Assembly (NCBI GenBank): GCA_015680685.1
Contig: MNCI01011413.1
Location: 12,391-76,390, forward strand
From: Gnetum montanum
Lineage: Eukaryota > Streptophyta > Gnetopsida > Gnetales > Gnetaceae
DNA length: 64,000 nt
Reading direction: 5' to 3'
Part shown: piece by piece, positions 1 through 11,186 of the stretch
Layout: every line of letters starts with the position of its first letter
Numbering within the stretch: position 1 is the first letter of the stretch
The notes under the pieces: generated by a model
Databases searched by the model: none
The model's input: the letters and a program-made list of their open reading frames with translations, nothing else
Told to the model about the DNA's origin: nothing
Translations under genes and position numbers: made by a program

Positions 1-540
1 ACTATATCATAAGCATGAACCAAAGGTAACTCTCATAACTACTACTACATATCCAAGGAGGATACCATGCAGCAAACTTTGTAAGATGTAAAATATGTTC
101 AAATATGGTCTTGATCTAGGACCTACAATATATAACACTAATTCATACTCATGGGACTTAATTTATTAGTTTTGATAGTGGTGGCACTCTAATCCTTGAT
201 GAATAAATTTGATGTTAGATATAACACCCGTGCTCTAGATACCCCTTAAACCTTAGTATGTTTGTGGTTTGAACATCTGATTTCTTTTTCTTTAACTTAG
301 GTTTATGTTTTCAACCCCTTTCTTATATTGACTAGGCTATGTGCCTAGCTATGTCCTTTTTAATGGTCTTGCACTTTTAAAATATTCTAAGATTTATTTT
401 TCTCTTTTGGTCCTTTTTAATTTTATTTATTTTTAATACGTTTTCTAGGTGTTAGTATTTTTTAATTGGAGCATTGAAACCCAAAATAATTGAAACATAG
501 ATACACCCCAGGATTTATAGAAGTTTACAACTTAGTGCTA
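1..540. other. AT-rich stretch without a recognised gene
   Basis: No long open frame, repeat unit or recognisable domain was seen. Its right edge is the body side of the SINE-like head at 541-601, so part of it may be the body of that element. Confidence 0.5.
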
Positions 541-601
541 CGTAGCAGAATCAAACTTGTGACTTGGGGTTACTAGGCCAAGGCCTATACCACTAGGATA
601 A
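541..601 (-). repeat. tRNA-like head of a possible SINE
   Basis: On the minus strand the segment begins with an A-box-like CCTAGTGGTATAGGC and, about 30 bases later, has a B-box-like AAGTTTGATTC followed by TGCTA. This spacing and wording resemble the tRNA-derived heads of plant SINEs. No tail or target-site duplication was found, so the body and the left end are undefined. It could also be an old tRNA pseudogene. Confidence 0.4.
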
Positions 602-1640
602 GATTTTAGTACTTGTTGATATTTTTTGATATTTTGGATTATCTTTTAATTTAGCATATGTTCACTAACCTCTTTTATTAAAGTTTTGAGTTAGCAAGCA
701 CTAGATGGATCATTGGCACATGGGGTACTACTTTTGTTTTGGTATGCTTTGTTTGGGTAATTTATATTTTTGATAAAATTATATTTTTAGATTTAGATTT
801 TTAATTTTTTACATTTTTTACCTTACAGTTTAAAGGATCTCATGCTACCCTCTATGCTTTTGACCTTAGACCTTGTTATTAGTTTAAGCTTAGACACAGC
901 TATCAAATTGGGGTTAGACATAGCCATTAGCTTTCTCATAGTAGATGATCCTTAGACAAGCATTAGGCACTAGGCCATGTAAGAAAAAGAATTTAAAAAT
1001 ATGTTTAGAATTAAAATTTAATTTTAATTTAGTTTTTGAACATGAGATATCCTTACCCAACATTGCTAAACTAATGCTAGAATATAAGCCTAACCACTAT
1101 TTCATGAGAACGTTCTTTTGCCTTACTTTGCCAACAGATAGAGCTATAGAGGGAGATTATGTTGGATTAGAGAGAGAGCTAGATCAAGGTATGCATTGTT
1201 AACCAAGATCTACAGGATTTGGAGTTTGGTGAACAGATCGAAGCTATGTGAGGACCCTTTTTACAATGCAATAGGGTAATTTAATTTCTAGCTTGGGCAA
1301 TAGGTTTTTTCTTATTTTTTATTGTGAATAGGCTTGGTTTAATACACATGAGGCTATTGTCACTATTTTTTGTAATTTTTAAATATTTTTTGCATATTTT
1401 CTTTCCACTATGCACCTACTTAGTTTTGGATGTCTACTATTCTCCTTATTCAATTTTCTCTATATCCATTCAATTTTATTAAGTAACATTTATTTTTTCT
1501 ATAATTTAAGATTTTATATAAGTAATGCCTTCCTAGATCAATATGATTCTTTATGTATAAGTTCATAATGAATGACTACTAATTTCTAGGTATGTTACTT
1601 CTTCTAAATATCCTCCTTCAAGGATGTGCCTTGCCAATGT
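602..1640. other. AT-rich stretch without a recognised gene
   Basis: There is an open frame at 945-1202 (85 codons, plus), but its composition is low complexity and I recognise no domain in it. Nothing else supports a gene here. Confidence 0.45.
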
Positions 1641-1649
1641 AGCAAAAAT

Positions 1650-2090
1650 TCAATGTTCTAATCAAAAGTACAACTAGTTATGTGCATGTTGATAATGAAA
1701 TGATTCCATTGTCCATTCATAGCTTTAATATTTGAATCCCGAGAGGACCTTAATGGTACTAGATCAACATCTCTTAGGTTGAACTTTTTCATCATAGAAA
1801 CATGAAAGACAAGATGATATTTTACCAAATATGCTAGCAACTACAACTTTTATACAACCAAATTTACATAAGTATCTTAAAAGATCCATCATATTATCTC
1901 AAAAAATTTTGACTTATTCTCTTCTTTGGCATTATCTATCCTACATAATTCATCTTTAAAAGATCCCACTCCCCAACATCAAACTCTAGTAGGCTTGCTT
2001 GTTGTCAATGTAGTGATAGAAAATTTTGGCATAGAGAAATCAAAAGATCTTCTATGAAATAGTTCAACTCATAGAATTTTGGGCCTTGAA
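1650..2090 (-). pseudogene. gypsy integrase C-terminal remnant
   Basis: Minus-strand frames at 1658-2090 read like the end of a Ty3/gypsy integrase. A stretch resembling the GPFEIL...IGD..Y.L region of chromovirus-type integrases leads into YHLVFHVSMMKK, the position where these proteins have HNVFHVSxLRKY, a signature just downstream of the catalytic core. The upstream half contains several stops and at least one frameshift, so this is dead sequence. No RT or LTR was identified with it. It is probably a fragment of an element separate from E, because E has its own integrase at 23900-24975. Confidence 0.5.
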
Positions 2091-2104
2091 AATGATCTGA
2101 AGTG

Positions 2105-2133
2105 CCCTGGGTGATCTTGCTAATCACCCAGGG
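2105..2133. other. perfect 11-bp inverted repeat (hairpin)
   Basis: CCCTGGGTGAT at 2105-2115 is the exact reverse complement of ATCACCCAGGG at 2123-2133, with a 7-base loop CTTGCTA. It is GC-rich in an AT-rich setting. Role unknown; it could be a relic of a small inverted-repeat element. Confidence 0.6.
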
Positions 2134-2635
2134 ACTTGGAAAGTCTATTATTAAATTTTTTTAAATGTAAGTAAAAACATGATAAAAGTTCATAAAATAA
2201 GATTACAACATTGAATACAAGAATAAATGAAACAAGAGAATAATAGGCCAAACAAGAATAGTAATAAATTTTATTTTAAATAATAAATGTTAACAAATAT
2301 GAGAATAAGAGGTTTAAGAGTACAAATCTAGGCTAAAAAAAACCTAAGAAAACCAATATATTTGTTGAAATTTGGCATAGTTGGTAGAGTGTGTCCTATG
2401 CTGAACCTACATTTTTCTCCCAACTTGACCTGCAACTCTCTTAATCAGCATTGTATGGTGTTACCAATATGTTGCTAAAATTTGTTGACAAAGCTCTAGC
2501 AAGTGATTGCTACAAAAATTGCATTTCAAAAGTCCTAAATATGATCTTGGATCTAGTATTTATAGTTTTTGCATCCATAATGGTTGTATCCATTACAATT
2601 TCAAGTGTTACAAATGGCTTCTTGATGAAAGTGAA
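2134..2635. other. AT-rich stretch, no gene recognised
   Basis: Low-complexity AT-rich DNA between the hairpin and the first 70-bp repeat unit. The open frame at 2451-2648 shows no domain. By position it may belong to the 3' non-coding region or LTR of element E, but no matching LTR was found. Confidence 0.4.
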
Positions 2636-2845
2636 ATGTGTGGGTTGAGAGCCCAGGTCTCACATGTTGGCCTCACATGCTAGCCATTATGCAGGACTAC
2701 ACAACCCATCATGTGGATTTGTCCAAGTCCCCCTTGCTGAGCTCACACACTACCCATCATGTGGAACTACATCACCCATCATGTGGAGATACCAAAGTCC
2801 CACATGCTAACCTCACACACTACCCATCAAGTGAGGCCACATCAT
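2636..2845. repeat. 70-bp tandem array, left part
   Basis: About three copies of a 70-bp unit containing CCCATCATGTGG and a CTAC landmark. The landmark ends at 2700, 2770 and 2840 (written CCAC in the last copy), exactly 70 bases apart. The array continues at 21934-22230 beyond element A. Bases 2841-2845 (ATCAT) are the left target-site duplication of A. Confidence 0.9.
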
Positions 2846-2856
2846 TGATGGGATAC

Positions 2857-2892
2857 GATATCATATACGCGATATCACGTACGCAATATCGC
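2857..2892. promoter_or_regulatory. GATATC palindrome cluster at LTR start
   Basis: GATATC occurs at 2857-2862 and 2871-2876 with a mutated third copy near 2885-2890. Element D shows three perfect CGATATCG copies at the equivalent place (39633, 39647, 39667). The cluster lies upstream of the TATA box, so a transcription-factor site array in U3 is plausible. Confidence 0.5.
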
Positions 2893-2908
2893 AGCAGGCC
2901 ACCAATTC

Positions 2909-2916
2909 TATAAATA
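2909..2916 (+). promoter_or_regulatory. TATA box of A 5' LTR
   Basis: TATAAATA about 63 bases into the LTR. It is kept in the 3' LTR (21239-21246), and its reverse complement appears in both LTRs of D. Confidence 0.6.
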
Positions 2917-3638
2917 ATAGGCAGCTCTCCCTTGTTTCACCATCTAGATCTAGACCATTAGCCAAACTCTTGTAGTTTTTCCATTCCAGAGTTAGAATAA
3001 TTTCCATGTGCCCACAGTAGGAGCTCCAAAGTGAACGGATCTTTATTCAAGCAATTTTGTACTTGAGCACACAATTGTGTACGACAATAAAGACGAACTA
3101 TTGGATAAACCTTGTAGTGCATGGACTAAGCTAAATAAGAATTTAATTATTGTTATTTATTATTCATTGTTAAATGCTTTCTTAAGGACTTAATCTCTCT
3201 CAACCCTCAACTCTCATAGTTAAGTGCATTCAGTACAACCACTTTGAGCACGTGCGTTACGCTTGGTAATCCCAGTAACGAATAGAGTTTGGTAACCCAG
3301 TAACATTGCATTGGTTCAAGGTGTGAAATGGAAAGTGGGAATGGATACTGATGCTAGGTTAATTAAGGCTTAGTTAGTTAAAGCTAGTTAATTAGTCTCT
3401 TCACCCTTTTCCCTCTTACAATAGGTGATAAAACATAAAAGATATAAAAATCACATACCTCGGACTTACTTAACCATACAATCATGAAAAATACAAGTAA
3501 GTCTGGGAAGAACACGAATGATTAACCTTAGGTGTTTCATAAGGCGTGTAGGCACTTAGTTTGTAGAGTTCGACCAGATCGCCCATGTAACGCTCGTATT
3601 CATATGGTTGAGTGTAGGGGTACCTTGCCACTCATCAT

Positions 3639-3655
3639 TGGCACCGTTGCCGGGG
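3639..3655 (+). other. Primer-binding site, tRNA-Asp type
   Basis: TGGCACCGTTGCCGGGG starts one base after the LTR. It differs at one base from the complement of the 3' end of plant tRNA-Asp(GUC), TGGCGCCGTTGCCGGGG. Athila-group elements are known to use this primer. Confidence 0.85.
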
Positions 3656-3782
3656 ACTAAGTTGTTTGTGCGCTAAGTAGAACATAGGAAATCATCCACA
3701 TAGTTGGGAAGCTTAAACAAACCCTTAGGGTTAATCAGAAAGAAATTTAAACAATGGTCAATAGCACACCAACAAGATAATA

Positions 3783-6268
3783 ATGTCTTATTCTTCTCAT
3801 AAAAGCACTTCACCACCTACAGATCGCACAAGAGACAGTCGATGGCACAACATACATAACCAAGAACTGCTAGCTCCTCAACAATTGAGTGTGGTATATA
3901 TTCATCATTATGAATATATACATGACTTTACCTTTTTCTTCCATTAAGACAAACAACTACGATGGAGAGACTTGGAGGGTAACATAGTGTTGCCTCTAGA
4001 TAGAGCCGCCCCCAACATGCTCCTTCGTGCCCTTACACGAATTGGCATGTCACAATTATATGTTGAGTATGTTGCATGTGATTACAACATGAGGGACTAC
4101 CATCCAACAAAAGCGCAATGTCAATGGGACTTACGGCAGGAGAGTCACCATACATCGTTGAAGGGAAAGGGGCCCCATAACAGTTCACCTGTCATAAGCG
4201 AAATCAAGGGTGGTGAGCCTATTTCAATAGGTTCTCCTCAAAATGATGTTCCCCCTCCTAACGATGGTGAGGAGGTGGGGTATCAGAACCTACACTCTAT
4301 AATTCACAACCCTAGTTCTGATCCCCATGAACACCAAGTGTTCAATGAGGGAACACAAATGCATGACAAAGGTGGGAAGTTTGATCGTCATCACGATCGG
4401 GGTCGAGATCACTGCAGAGAAGGCAAGAAACATCGTCATGACAATGGTTCCCCTTCTTCTTCCCCTTCATCATACCATTCACCCTCTCCTTCCATGTTTG
4501 GACGCAGTCACAAAGAGCACAACCGTGAGGTTAAGGGTAAGGATAAGGAAAATGAGAAACCTCGATGAGAGAGTCAAGAGTGAGGAGGAGGGCACCCTAG
4601 GGAATCAAGGCATGAAAGAAGGGAAAGTAGGGAATAGCGTAGGCATGATAGATGCCATGAAAGAAATGACAATGATGAACCCCTAATTTCTACCCAAAGT
4701 ATGTTAGACATTACGGAGGCAGTTAGAATACCTACAAGGCACCAAAAAGATAGTTGGATCAAGAGACTAGACATGAATAATATCCCATGATTTGAGGGGG
4801 GATACAATGATGATCCGCAAAACCACGTACAGGCATTCCATGATGCCTATGCCTTGTAGAATATTGAAAATGAGTGGAAAAAATTAAAGTTGTTCCCTAG
4901 GACACTCATAAAAGAAGCGAAAAGCTGGTACCGGTCCTTAGAACCGAAAACCATTAGGAGGTGGAGTACGATGCTAGAATTGTTCAACGATAAGTATCAA
5001 ATGTACTCCCAAGTGTCCAACTTATGAAAATAGATCCAAGGATGGAAGCAGGGAACTCATGAATCCTTGGATGTTGCCATGGGCCAATATTATGCATTGC
5101 TACATTGTTGCCTAGGCCATGGTTATTCACAACGAGATCAACTTCACCACCTCATAGATGGGCTAAGACATGAAACCAGGAGAACCCTTGGGACATATGC
5201 CCAAGGGAGATTATCTGAACTTAGGTCCCATGAAGTTCACAGATTGTTGGAGCAAGTAGCTAAGAAAGAAGGAGAGCTACGGAAAAGAGAAAGCATGGAA
5301 GAATATAACTGTGATCCTTCCATTTGAAAGAGGGGAGTAAGATTCTGTGGGGAAGAGGATGAGTCACCACTCGAGTAGTTGGTGAATAGAAAAACCTTAC
5401 CACTTCAAAAGTTAACAACCGAAGTGTTGGCTAAGGTAGATCAAATGTGGGACTCCTTAGACTCTAGATTCAAAACCGTTTTAAAAATTGTAGAGGAGTC
5501 TAAGGAGCGAAGTAGTGACCATGATAAGAAAAGGTGAAGAAATTCAGACCATGCATGTAACAAGGGTAAGGGAAAAATAACTATGGCCGATGAGGTTGTG
5601 AACTTTGATACGAACAATGACGGTGGATGTGAGATTTGCCAATATGACCATCCTAAGGGATGCTTCCTGATAATCTCACATCTGCAAGAGTTTGGGGTGT
5701 ATGCACTCAACCCAAGGCTTAACAAACGACAGGCACCCCGAAGGTTACCTTATCCCCAAGGTAACCCAAGACAGTTCCACCAACCGCTAATGTACTATCC
5801 AAGTGGAACTCCACCACAACCTATCGAACAGCACCAACTCCACCACAACCTATCGAACAGCACCAGTCATGGGGGATGTCACCACCGAGATAACAATACC
5901 CTTACCCGCAACCAGACCTGTATGGCTATTACATGTAGTAGTCGATTTCTCCAAGTAACTCTATCAGTCACATGACCCCACAACAACACTACCAAGTTTG
6001 GGAGTATTTTAAGACTCCCTCTCCTGTAAGGGATACCCCACATGCATACCATCCTCTGAATCCATCTGCATCTCTTACATCGATAGTTCCAATACCACTC
6101 GCTCCAACAATGCAATGGGAATTACCCACTCAACCGCAGCAACATAATGCTATGAGAGATGTAAACCTTCAACCCACTACTAGTTCTAACAACCATACAA
6201 AGAGAAGACCTTTCTTTAGAACCAATAGTCCAAACCAGCTCTCACAACTACAAGTGGTTGAGTCTTGA
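3783..6268 (+). pseudogene. gag of element A (broken)
   Basis: The likely start is the ATG at 3783, beginning MSYSSHKSTS; element D has MSSSSHKSTS at the same place. A stop near 3950 interrupts the frame, which continues to 4568 with an acidic and basic low-complexity linker. The capsid-like core lies around 4740-5030, with W.R.L.MNNIP, a FHDAYAL stretch and a KEAKSWYRSLEP motif typical of plant Retrotrans_gag domains. A coiled-coil-like arginine and glutamate segment follows (5067-5325). Near 5625 is a short Cys-His motif CEICQYDHPKGC, spaced C-2-C-3-H-3-C, close to but not the canonical zinc knuckle. The last part (5700-6268) is proline and glutamine rich. Several stops and frameshifts make it non-functional. 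Confidence 0.85.
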
Positions 6269-6384
6269 AACACCTCTCCATCAAATAACGCTTAGAAGCT
6301 CCCTTCAAACCAGAAACAGAGCTCAACGCATACGGTTATGTTAATCCATACCATCACTAACTAGATCAAGGTGGGCCACCTTCC

Positions 6385-6880
6385 CAAGAAACTCTCTGAT
6401 CCCAGAAGTCCCTTAATCTACCTCCAAGTCACTGGGAATGAACCTCGTAAGGCTCTTCTTGACTTAGGTTCTAGAGTCAACCTAATATCGTAGGAGATGT
6501 ACAAGGCCTAGAACCTACCTCCATTAAGGAAGAGTAACATTCGACTTGAGCTAGTCGACCAGTCCATCACTGTCCCCTTGGGACTAGTGGAGGACATTGT
6601 TACCACTATGTTTGGTTGGTCCTACCCAGTTGATTTCCTAGTGATAGAAGTCAGCAATAATAAAGGGGACTTCCCAATTATAATGGGAAGGGCATGGCTC
6701 AGCACCATCAACACATGCCTAGGAATTCATGATCTTTCCTTGGAGATATCTAAGGAAAAAATTTATGGAAAGATCAAGAAGAAGAAACTTCCATGTATCA
6801 CATATAGTGATACAGAGGATGATGACATACAGGAATGCTCAACATCTCCTGTATGCAACTGGTGTGCCCAAGGAACTTAG
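6385..6880 (+). pseudogene. aspartic protease of element A (broken)
   Basis: The active-site strand reads KALLDLGSRVNLIS, with the catalytic Asp codon at 6461; DLGS stands where retroelement proteases have D(S/T)GA or DLGA. Downstream comes the family's second hallmark, IIMGRAWLSTINTCLGI (about 6677-6727), matching the ILGRPWL region before the flap-facing strand. A stop directly after the active-site segment and another shortly afterwards break the frame; the final 100 codons (6578-6880) are open. It would have cut the gag polyprotein. The frame closes here and no RT follows. Confidence 0.88.
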
Positions 6881-7404
6881 ATACAAAGGTGCCTGTATGT
6901 AGCAACCACACCACAAGAAAACAACCAGTGGTTGATAGCTAATAAGGAGAGAAATTCACCAACATGCATGGAACTAACTGGGGGAACACCTGGCAACCAC
7001 AAAGAAAGCATAGATACATTCGAATATGAGCATCGCCAACTTCCAACCCTTAACCTGAAAACATCAATTGGGATAAGTTGGACACTTCTAAAAAATTTAA
7101 ATAAGCGCTCATTATTTCAGATCTCTCCCTTTCAATTCAGTCATGGGCGAGATGGCCACCTATGCTGATAATTGGAAGCCCTCAATTCTTTTTAGTTTTT
7201 GTTTTACACATTTTTGTTTTACAATTTATTTAAGTTTTCTTGTTTTTGTTTTACAACATCATTTATACTTTTTCATTTCTTTCTGTGCATGTATGTGTGT
7301 TATCTATTTTGTTAAGTTTGTCATTTCATAAGTGCTCCAAAGATGGTATGAACCGTACTCCATTGATTGCTAATGTTTGGTTTTTACCTTTAAGTTATGA
7401 TGTT
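6881..7404 (+). other. Element A non-coding segment after protease
   Basis: No domain was seen. T-rich runs dominate 7190-7330. The end of this segment matches element D (reverse complement near 35040-35140), which confirms that it is internal A sequence. It stops at GATAC (7405-7409), the left duplication of B. Confidence 0.7.
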
Positions 7405-7758
7405 GATACTGTTGGCACATTTTGGCCATTTCATGGAACAGGTTGGCATGATAGAATTGGTTAAAGGTTTTTTGCAATTTGATAGTTAGAGAAGTGGCTC
7501 CCTCTATAATTATCAGCATTGCATTTCACAGGGCAACTTTCTTTATTTAACAAGTTCTTGGACTTGTGTTTGTACACAATTCAAGCCAGCCTGTAGGGGT
7601 GGTGTCAAATTCTCTTTCTCTATGTAACGTATTCTCCAAAAGCTTCACCTCTAATTTTACATGATACAAAATGGGTGATCAAGAATACATAGTAACTATG
7701 TCACAAAATATAAGAACGTGTGTGTATATGCAGTAAGGTTAAAAATGAAATAGGAACA

Positions 7759-8655
7759 TTAGGGAAAATTGTGCAGTGGGGGAAGGGAAAATGGGCTGGA
7801 AGTGGAACTTTCCCTGCGCATCTCTGGCATGGTGCGGTGTGTGGCTTCGATGCTGCGGCTTAGTTCATCTCTACTCAAATCCAATGCCTCTGCATCAGAG
7901 CTTTTAGCCGACACTTCTTCTAGGAATTGTCGTTCCTCTGATAAAAGCTCCTACAAAAGTCTCTCGCACTACTGCACTCTGAGCCGTGCTCTAGTTTTCT
8001 TGTCATACTTCTTCAAGATCTTCACCAAACCTGGAAGATCAAGAAAATGAATCAGTTTTGAGGCCAAAATACCAATCGTGTTGAAACCCGCGCCAATGGA
8101 AAAGAGATCGTTGTAGGTTTCAACTGACGGATAAATAAATTCACCGATACCTATGAAGTTAATGATGTTATAGAAGACAAGAAGGACACCCTCGGCGTGG
8201 AAGTTGATGATATACTTGAAGAATTTGATAATGTCACGGCTATACATGGCCGCCGATGATAACCTTTTGCTTCTCAGCCTCTGGATCCCATCTAGGAGCT
8301 CTTGCAAAAGGACAAGGAACACACAAAACTGCTTGAAATAGCTCGAATAAGAAAAAATACTCTGTTATGGCTGATAAAAAAAGCGCAAAAGTTTTAAGAC
8401 AGGACTATGATACGAGCATTCATGTAGCAAATACATACAGAAATACTTGAAAAAGGCACCTGATTGTGATATCAGGATTGAGGAAGTTAACTAATTCAGG
8501 CTCAGCTGAACTATGAGCATTACCTTCTAACAGATCATGTACTCAGGCTTTCTTTCAATGAAGAATTCGTTCAACTTCTCGAGCTACGGCTGTAGCATTT
8601 GGATAAAACCACATAGGGACTCGGAGAACAGGTACCACACCACATCATCGACGAC
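7759..8655 (-). pseudogene. SPX-domain gene fragment, truncated copy in 5' LTR
   Basis: This is the 5' LTR copy of the captured gene described at 16407-17574. It keeps the end of exon 1 (residues like LEKLNEFFIERK), intron 1, exon 2 (YSRDIIKFFKYIINFHAE), intron 2 and exon 3. Exon 3 begins GLVKILKKYDKK, a better match to the inositol-phosphate-binding lysine helix of SPX domains than the 3' LTR copy. The 942-bp LTR deletion removed the N-terminal exon part. It ends at the same stop (7759-7761). Confidence 0.82.
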
Positions 8656-8716
8656 TTCCTTACTTGGGAGAAAAGTTAGCAAAGATATTTTGGAATATCT
8701 AACTACCTTTGAACCC

Positions 8717-8723
8717 TATAAAA
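8717..8723 (+). promoter_or_regulatory. TATA box of B LTR
   Basis: CCCTATAAAAGGCTTC; element C has ATATAAAAAGGCTTT at the aligned place (27330). The 3' LTR of B has a one-base insertion here (CTATTAAAA near 18305), which would weaken it. Confidence 0.6.
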
Positions 8724-9928
8724 GGCTTCAGGGGTTAAGGGGGGATATATCACACACTTGGGGTCTCACTTTGGGGGGAAAAGCATTTGTAAAGAAGACA
8801 TTGTGAAAGATTGCTTGTAAGATGACTTGCTAAAGACAACATTTCAGCCTCTTTGTCATAGTCTTATGAGTTATGCTTATTATTTTTTTATTTTGTTTAA
8901 ATTGTTTAGCTAGTGGTTTAGATAGTATCATGCTTGGCAAGTAATTTTGGGATTTTTAGATTGCTCTTATTGTTCTTGTTGCATGATAGAAGATTTCTAT
9001 TAAAATTTTGTGTTTGAAAGTCTTAAGAGCATTTTAGTAGTGAATTTTATTATTGTGCAATGTATAAGAACTGCGATTGAGATTGTTATAAGAGAGCCTT
9101 TGTATGTAGTCAAACCATTGAATGATTCAATAGTCAAGAGGGTTCAGAAAATCTTTAGTATTTTGATAGGACCATAATAGCTTCTTTTATCCTTAAAGTG
9201 AATCTCTGTGGTATTTCAATTAGAAATTGTTAAGTCTTTTAAAGGTTCTATTAAATGTAATTGTTGACATCCATTATCTTGCCAAAATAGAGTCTCGTAC
9301 ATGATAGTTTACGCAGCAATTTTTTGGGTAGCATAATAGGATTTTCTTGAAGAAACTGCTTATTTGAGCCTTGGGAGTTTGAACAATTCGTAGTTATTGA
9401 ATTTAGGATAGCTTTATTACGATGTGTTTACTCATATCATTTTACGTTATTTAAACATTTGAGATCTTTACACAAATTTTCTTTCTTTTTCTCTTCTTTC
9501 TATTTCCATTGAATCTCACTCTATTTCTAGTTTTCTTGTGGAACTATTTCTTTCTTTGGGGAAAATTAGAAGTAGATTTGTAGATTTGTGCTCAAATGTT
9601 TTTGCAAAACTTTATTTGTTACAAGTAGGTATTATAAGGACCGCATAGACTAGGCAATTGAAAAAAATAGGAACTCTTAACAACTCACAGTACTTGGCAA
9701 AGTTGGCTGAATCTCTTTAAGATAAGTCATTTATAGTTTACACACAACGCAATCATTTCATTTTTTACAACAGCACATCGCAATAGCACACACGCATACT
9801 CACATTAACCACTGAGTCTATTTGGAGGTATCTGGGCCTTGGTGTTGCTAGAAGACCAGCAAGCACCTAAATCCTATTCGAGGACACTCACTGGTGGTCG
9901 CGTCCCAAATGGTCGCCAATAGTTCTTT

Positions 9929-9945
9929 TGGCGCTAGAAGGAGGG
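9929..9945 (+). other. Candidate primer-binding site of B
   Basis: TGGCGCTAGAAGGAGGG begins 8 bases after the LTR end and starts with TGG, the complement of tRNA CCA. C has TGGCACTAGAAAGAGG at the same place. I could not assign the tRNA. A weaker second copy of the leader, starting CAACAATTCTTTC, follows at about 9986. Confidence 0.55.
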
Positions 9946-10009
9946 CTGAAAATTTAGCCTCTAAGTTCATAAGCCTTATAATTTTAGCACATCAACAATT
10001 CTTTCTTAC

Positions 10010-10536
10010 TATAAAGGCTTAAGAAATTAGATACTATTTTCAGTTCATGACCAAGAAGATTGATAGTTTAGAAAATTTAAAAGTTTCAAAAGATATTCTT
10101 GATTCTAAGACTGATTCTTTATCAAATGAAGAACAAACGAAATTTTTGAATTGGGAATAAGTAGTGGAGTGAAAACTAGAAGATCAAGAAGATCACCCAT
10201 TATATCTGGTTTATCGATTTATAAGAGAAGATCTAGAAAGTTTAAAAGTTCAACTATCCAAAGGAATAGGATGGCAAATCCTTGGCAAAGAGTTACACCA
10301 TTAGGATTTCAAAATTACAATGATATTCCTAAGGTAGTTTACAAATATTTTCCTAAGCCNAGGCTAATACAAGCTAAGCAAGGTGTTAAAGAGTCAATTA
10401 GATATTTTAACATCAAGTTTCAACGAATTTGTGGACTCTTTCAAAGACAATATAGACCATCAGAAGAAATTCTTAAAGAAACCTATCGTAAGGCTGTCAA
10501 CCCCAACATTTCAATTTGGTTAAGGACAACTCCAAA
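10010..10536 (+). pseudogene. gag of element B, N-terminal part
   Basis: The frames match the start of C's gag: an FGISSGVKTRRSRRSP segment, then VTPLGFQNYNDIPKVVYKYF. After the single N at 10360 the sequence jumps to a point about 250-270 bases further on in C, so the central capsid region is missing, by real deletion or misassembly. The end (about 10370-10536) resembles the region after the capsid domain. No complete frame remains, and the rest is hidden by the N run. Confidence 0.7.
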
Positions 10537-11186
10537 NNNNNNNNNNNNNNNNNNNNNNNNNNNNNNNNNNNNNNNNNNNNNNNNNNNNNNNNNNNNNNNN
10601 NNNNNNNNNNNNNNNNNNNNNNNNNNNNNNNNNNNNNNNNNNNNNNNNNNNNNNNNNNNNNNNNNNNNNNNNNNNNNNNNNNNNNNNNNNNNNNNNNNNN
10701 NNNNNNNNNNNNNNNNNNNNNNNNNNNNNNNNNNNNNNNNNNNNNNNNNNNNNNNNNNNNNNNNNNNNNNNNNNNNNNNNNNNNNNNNNNNNNNNNNNNN
10801 NNNNNNNNNNNNNNNNNNNNNNNNNNNNNNNNNNNNNNNNNNNNNNNNNNNNNNNNNNNNNNNNNNNNNNNNNNNNNNNNNNNNNNNNNNNNNNNNNNNN
10901 NNNNNNNNNNNNNNNNNNNNNNNNNNNNNNNNNNNNNNNNNNNNNNNNNNNNNNNNNNNNNNNNNNNNNNNNNNNNNNNNNNNNNNNNNNNNNNNNNNNN
11001 NNNNNNNNNNNNNNNNNNNNNNNNNNNNNNNNNNNNNNNNNNNNNNNNNNNNNNNNNNNNNNNNNNNNNNNNNNNNNNNNNNNNNNNNNNNNNNNNNNNN
11101 NNNNNNNNNNNNNNNNNNNNNNNNNNNNNNNNNNNNNNNNNNNNNNNNNNNNNNNNNNNNNNNNNNNNNNNNNNNNNNNNNNNNNN
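10537..11186. other. Assembly gap of 650 N
   Basis: An unbroken run of N inside B, between gag and the end of protease. Open frames drawn through it are artefacts. By comparison with C it should hold the rest of gag and the protease active site. A lone N also sits at 10360. Confidence 1.

Larger units (their letters stand above)
2846..3637 (+). repeat. 5' LTR of element A
   Basis: It is 792 bp and aligns along its length with 21163-21933. The start holds clustered GATATC palindromes, then a TATA box at 2909-2916. The 3' LTR lacks about 22 bp present here near 3570-3595. The terminal inverted repeat is TGATG...CATCA. Confidence 0.92.
7410..9921 (+). repeat. 5' LTR of element B (internally deleted)
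   Basis: It is 2512 bp against 3454 bp for the 3' LTR. The difference is a single 942-bp deletion joining GACGAC (8650-8655) to TTCCTTACTTGG, corresponding to 17303-18244 of the 3' LTR. A TATA box TATAAAA lies at 8717-8723, shortly after the deletion point. Confidence 0.92.

Noticed and set aside
541-601. Functional tRNA gene
   Set aside because: Box sequences are degenerate and no closed acceptor stem could be formed.
2636-2845. CRISPR-like regular repeats
   Set aside because: Whole units are tandem copies with no unique spacers, and the window is plant nuclear DNA.
4327-4686. 119-residue plus-strand frame overlapping gag of A
   Set aside because: It is a shifted frame of gag; the conserved residues shared with D are in the other frame up to 4568.
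9929-9945. Assignment of the B/C primer site to a specific tRNA
   Set aside because: I could not match the 17-mer to a plant tRNA 3' end with certainty, so no tRNA is named.
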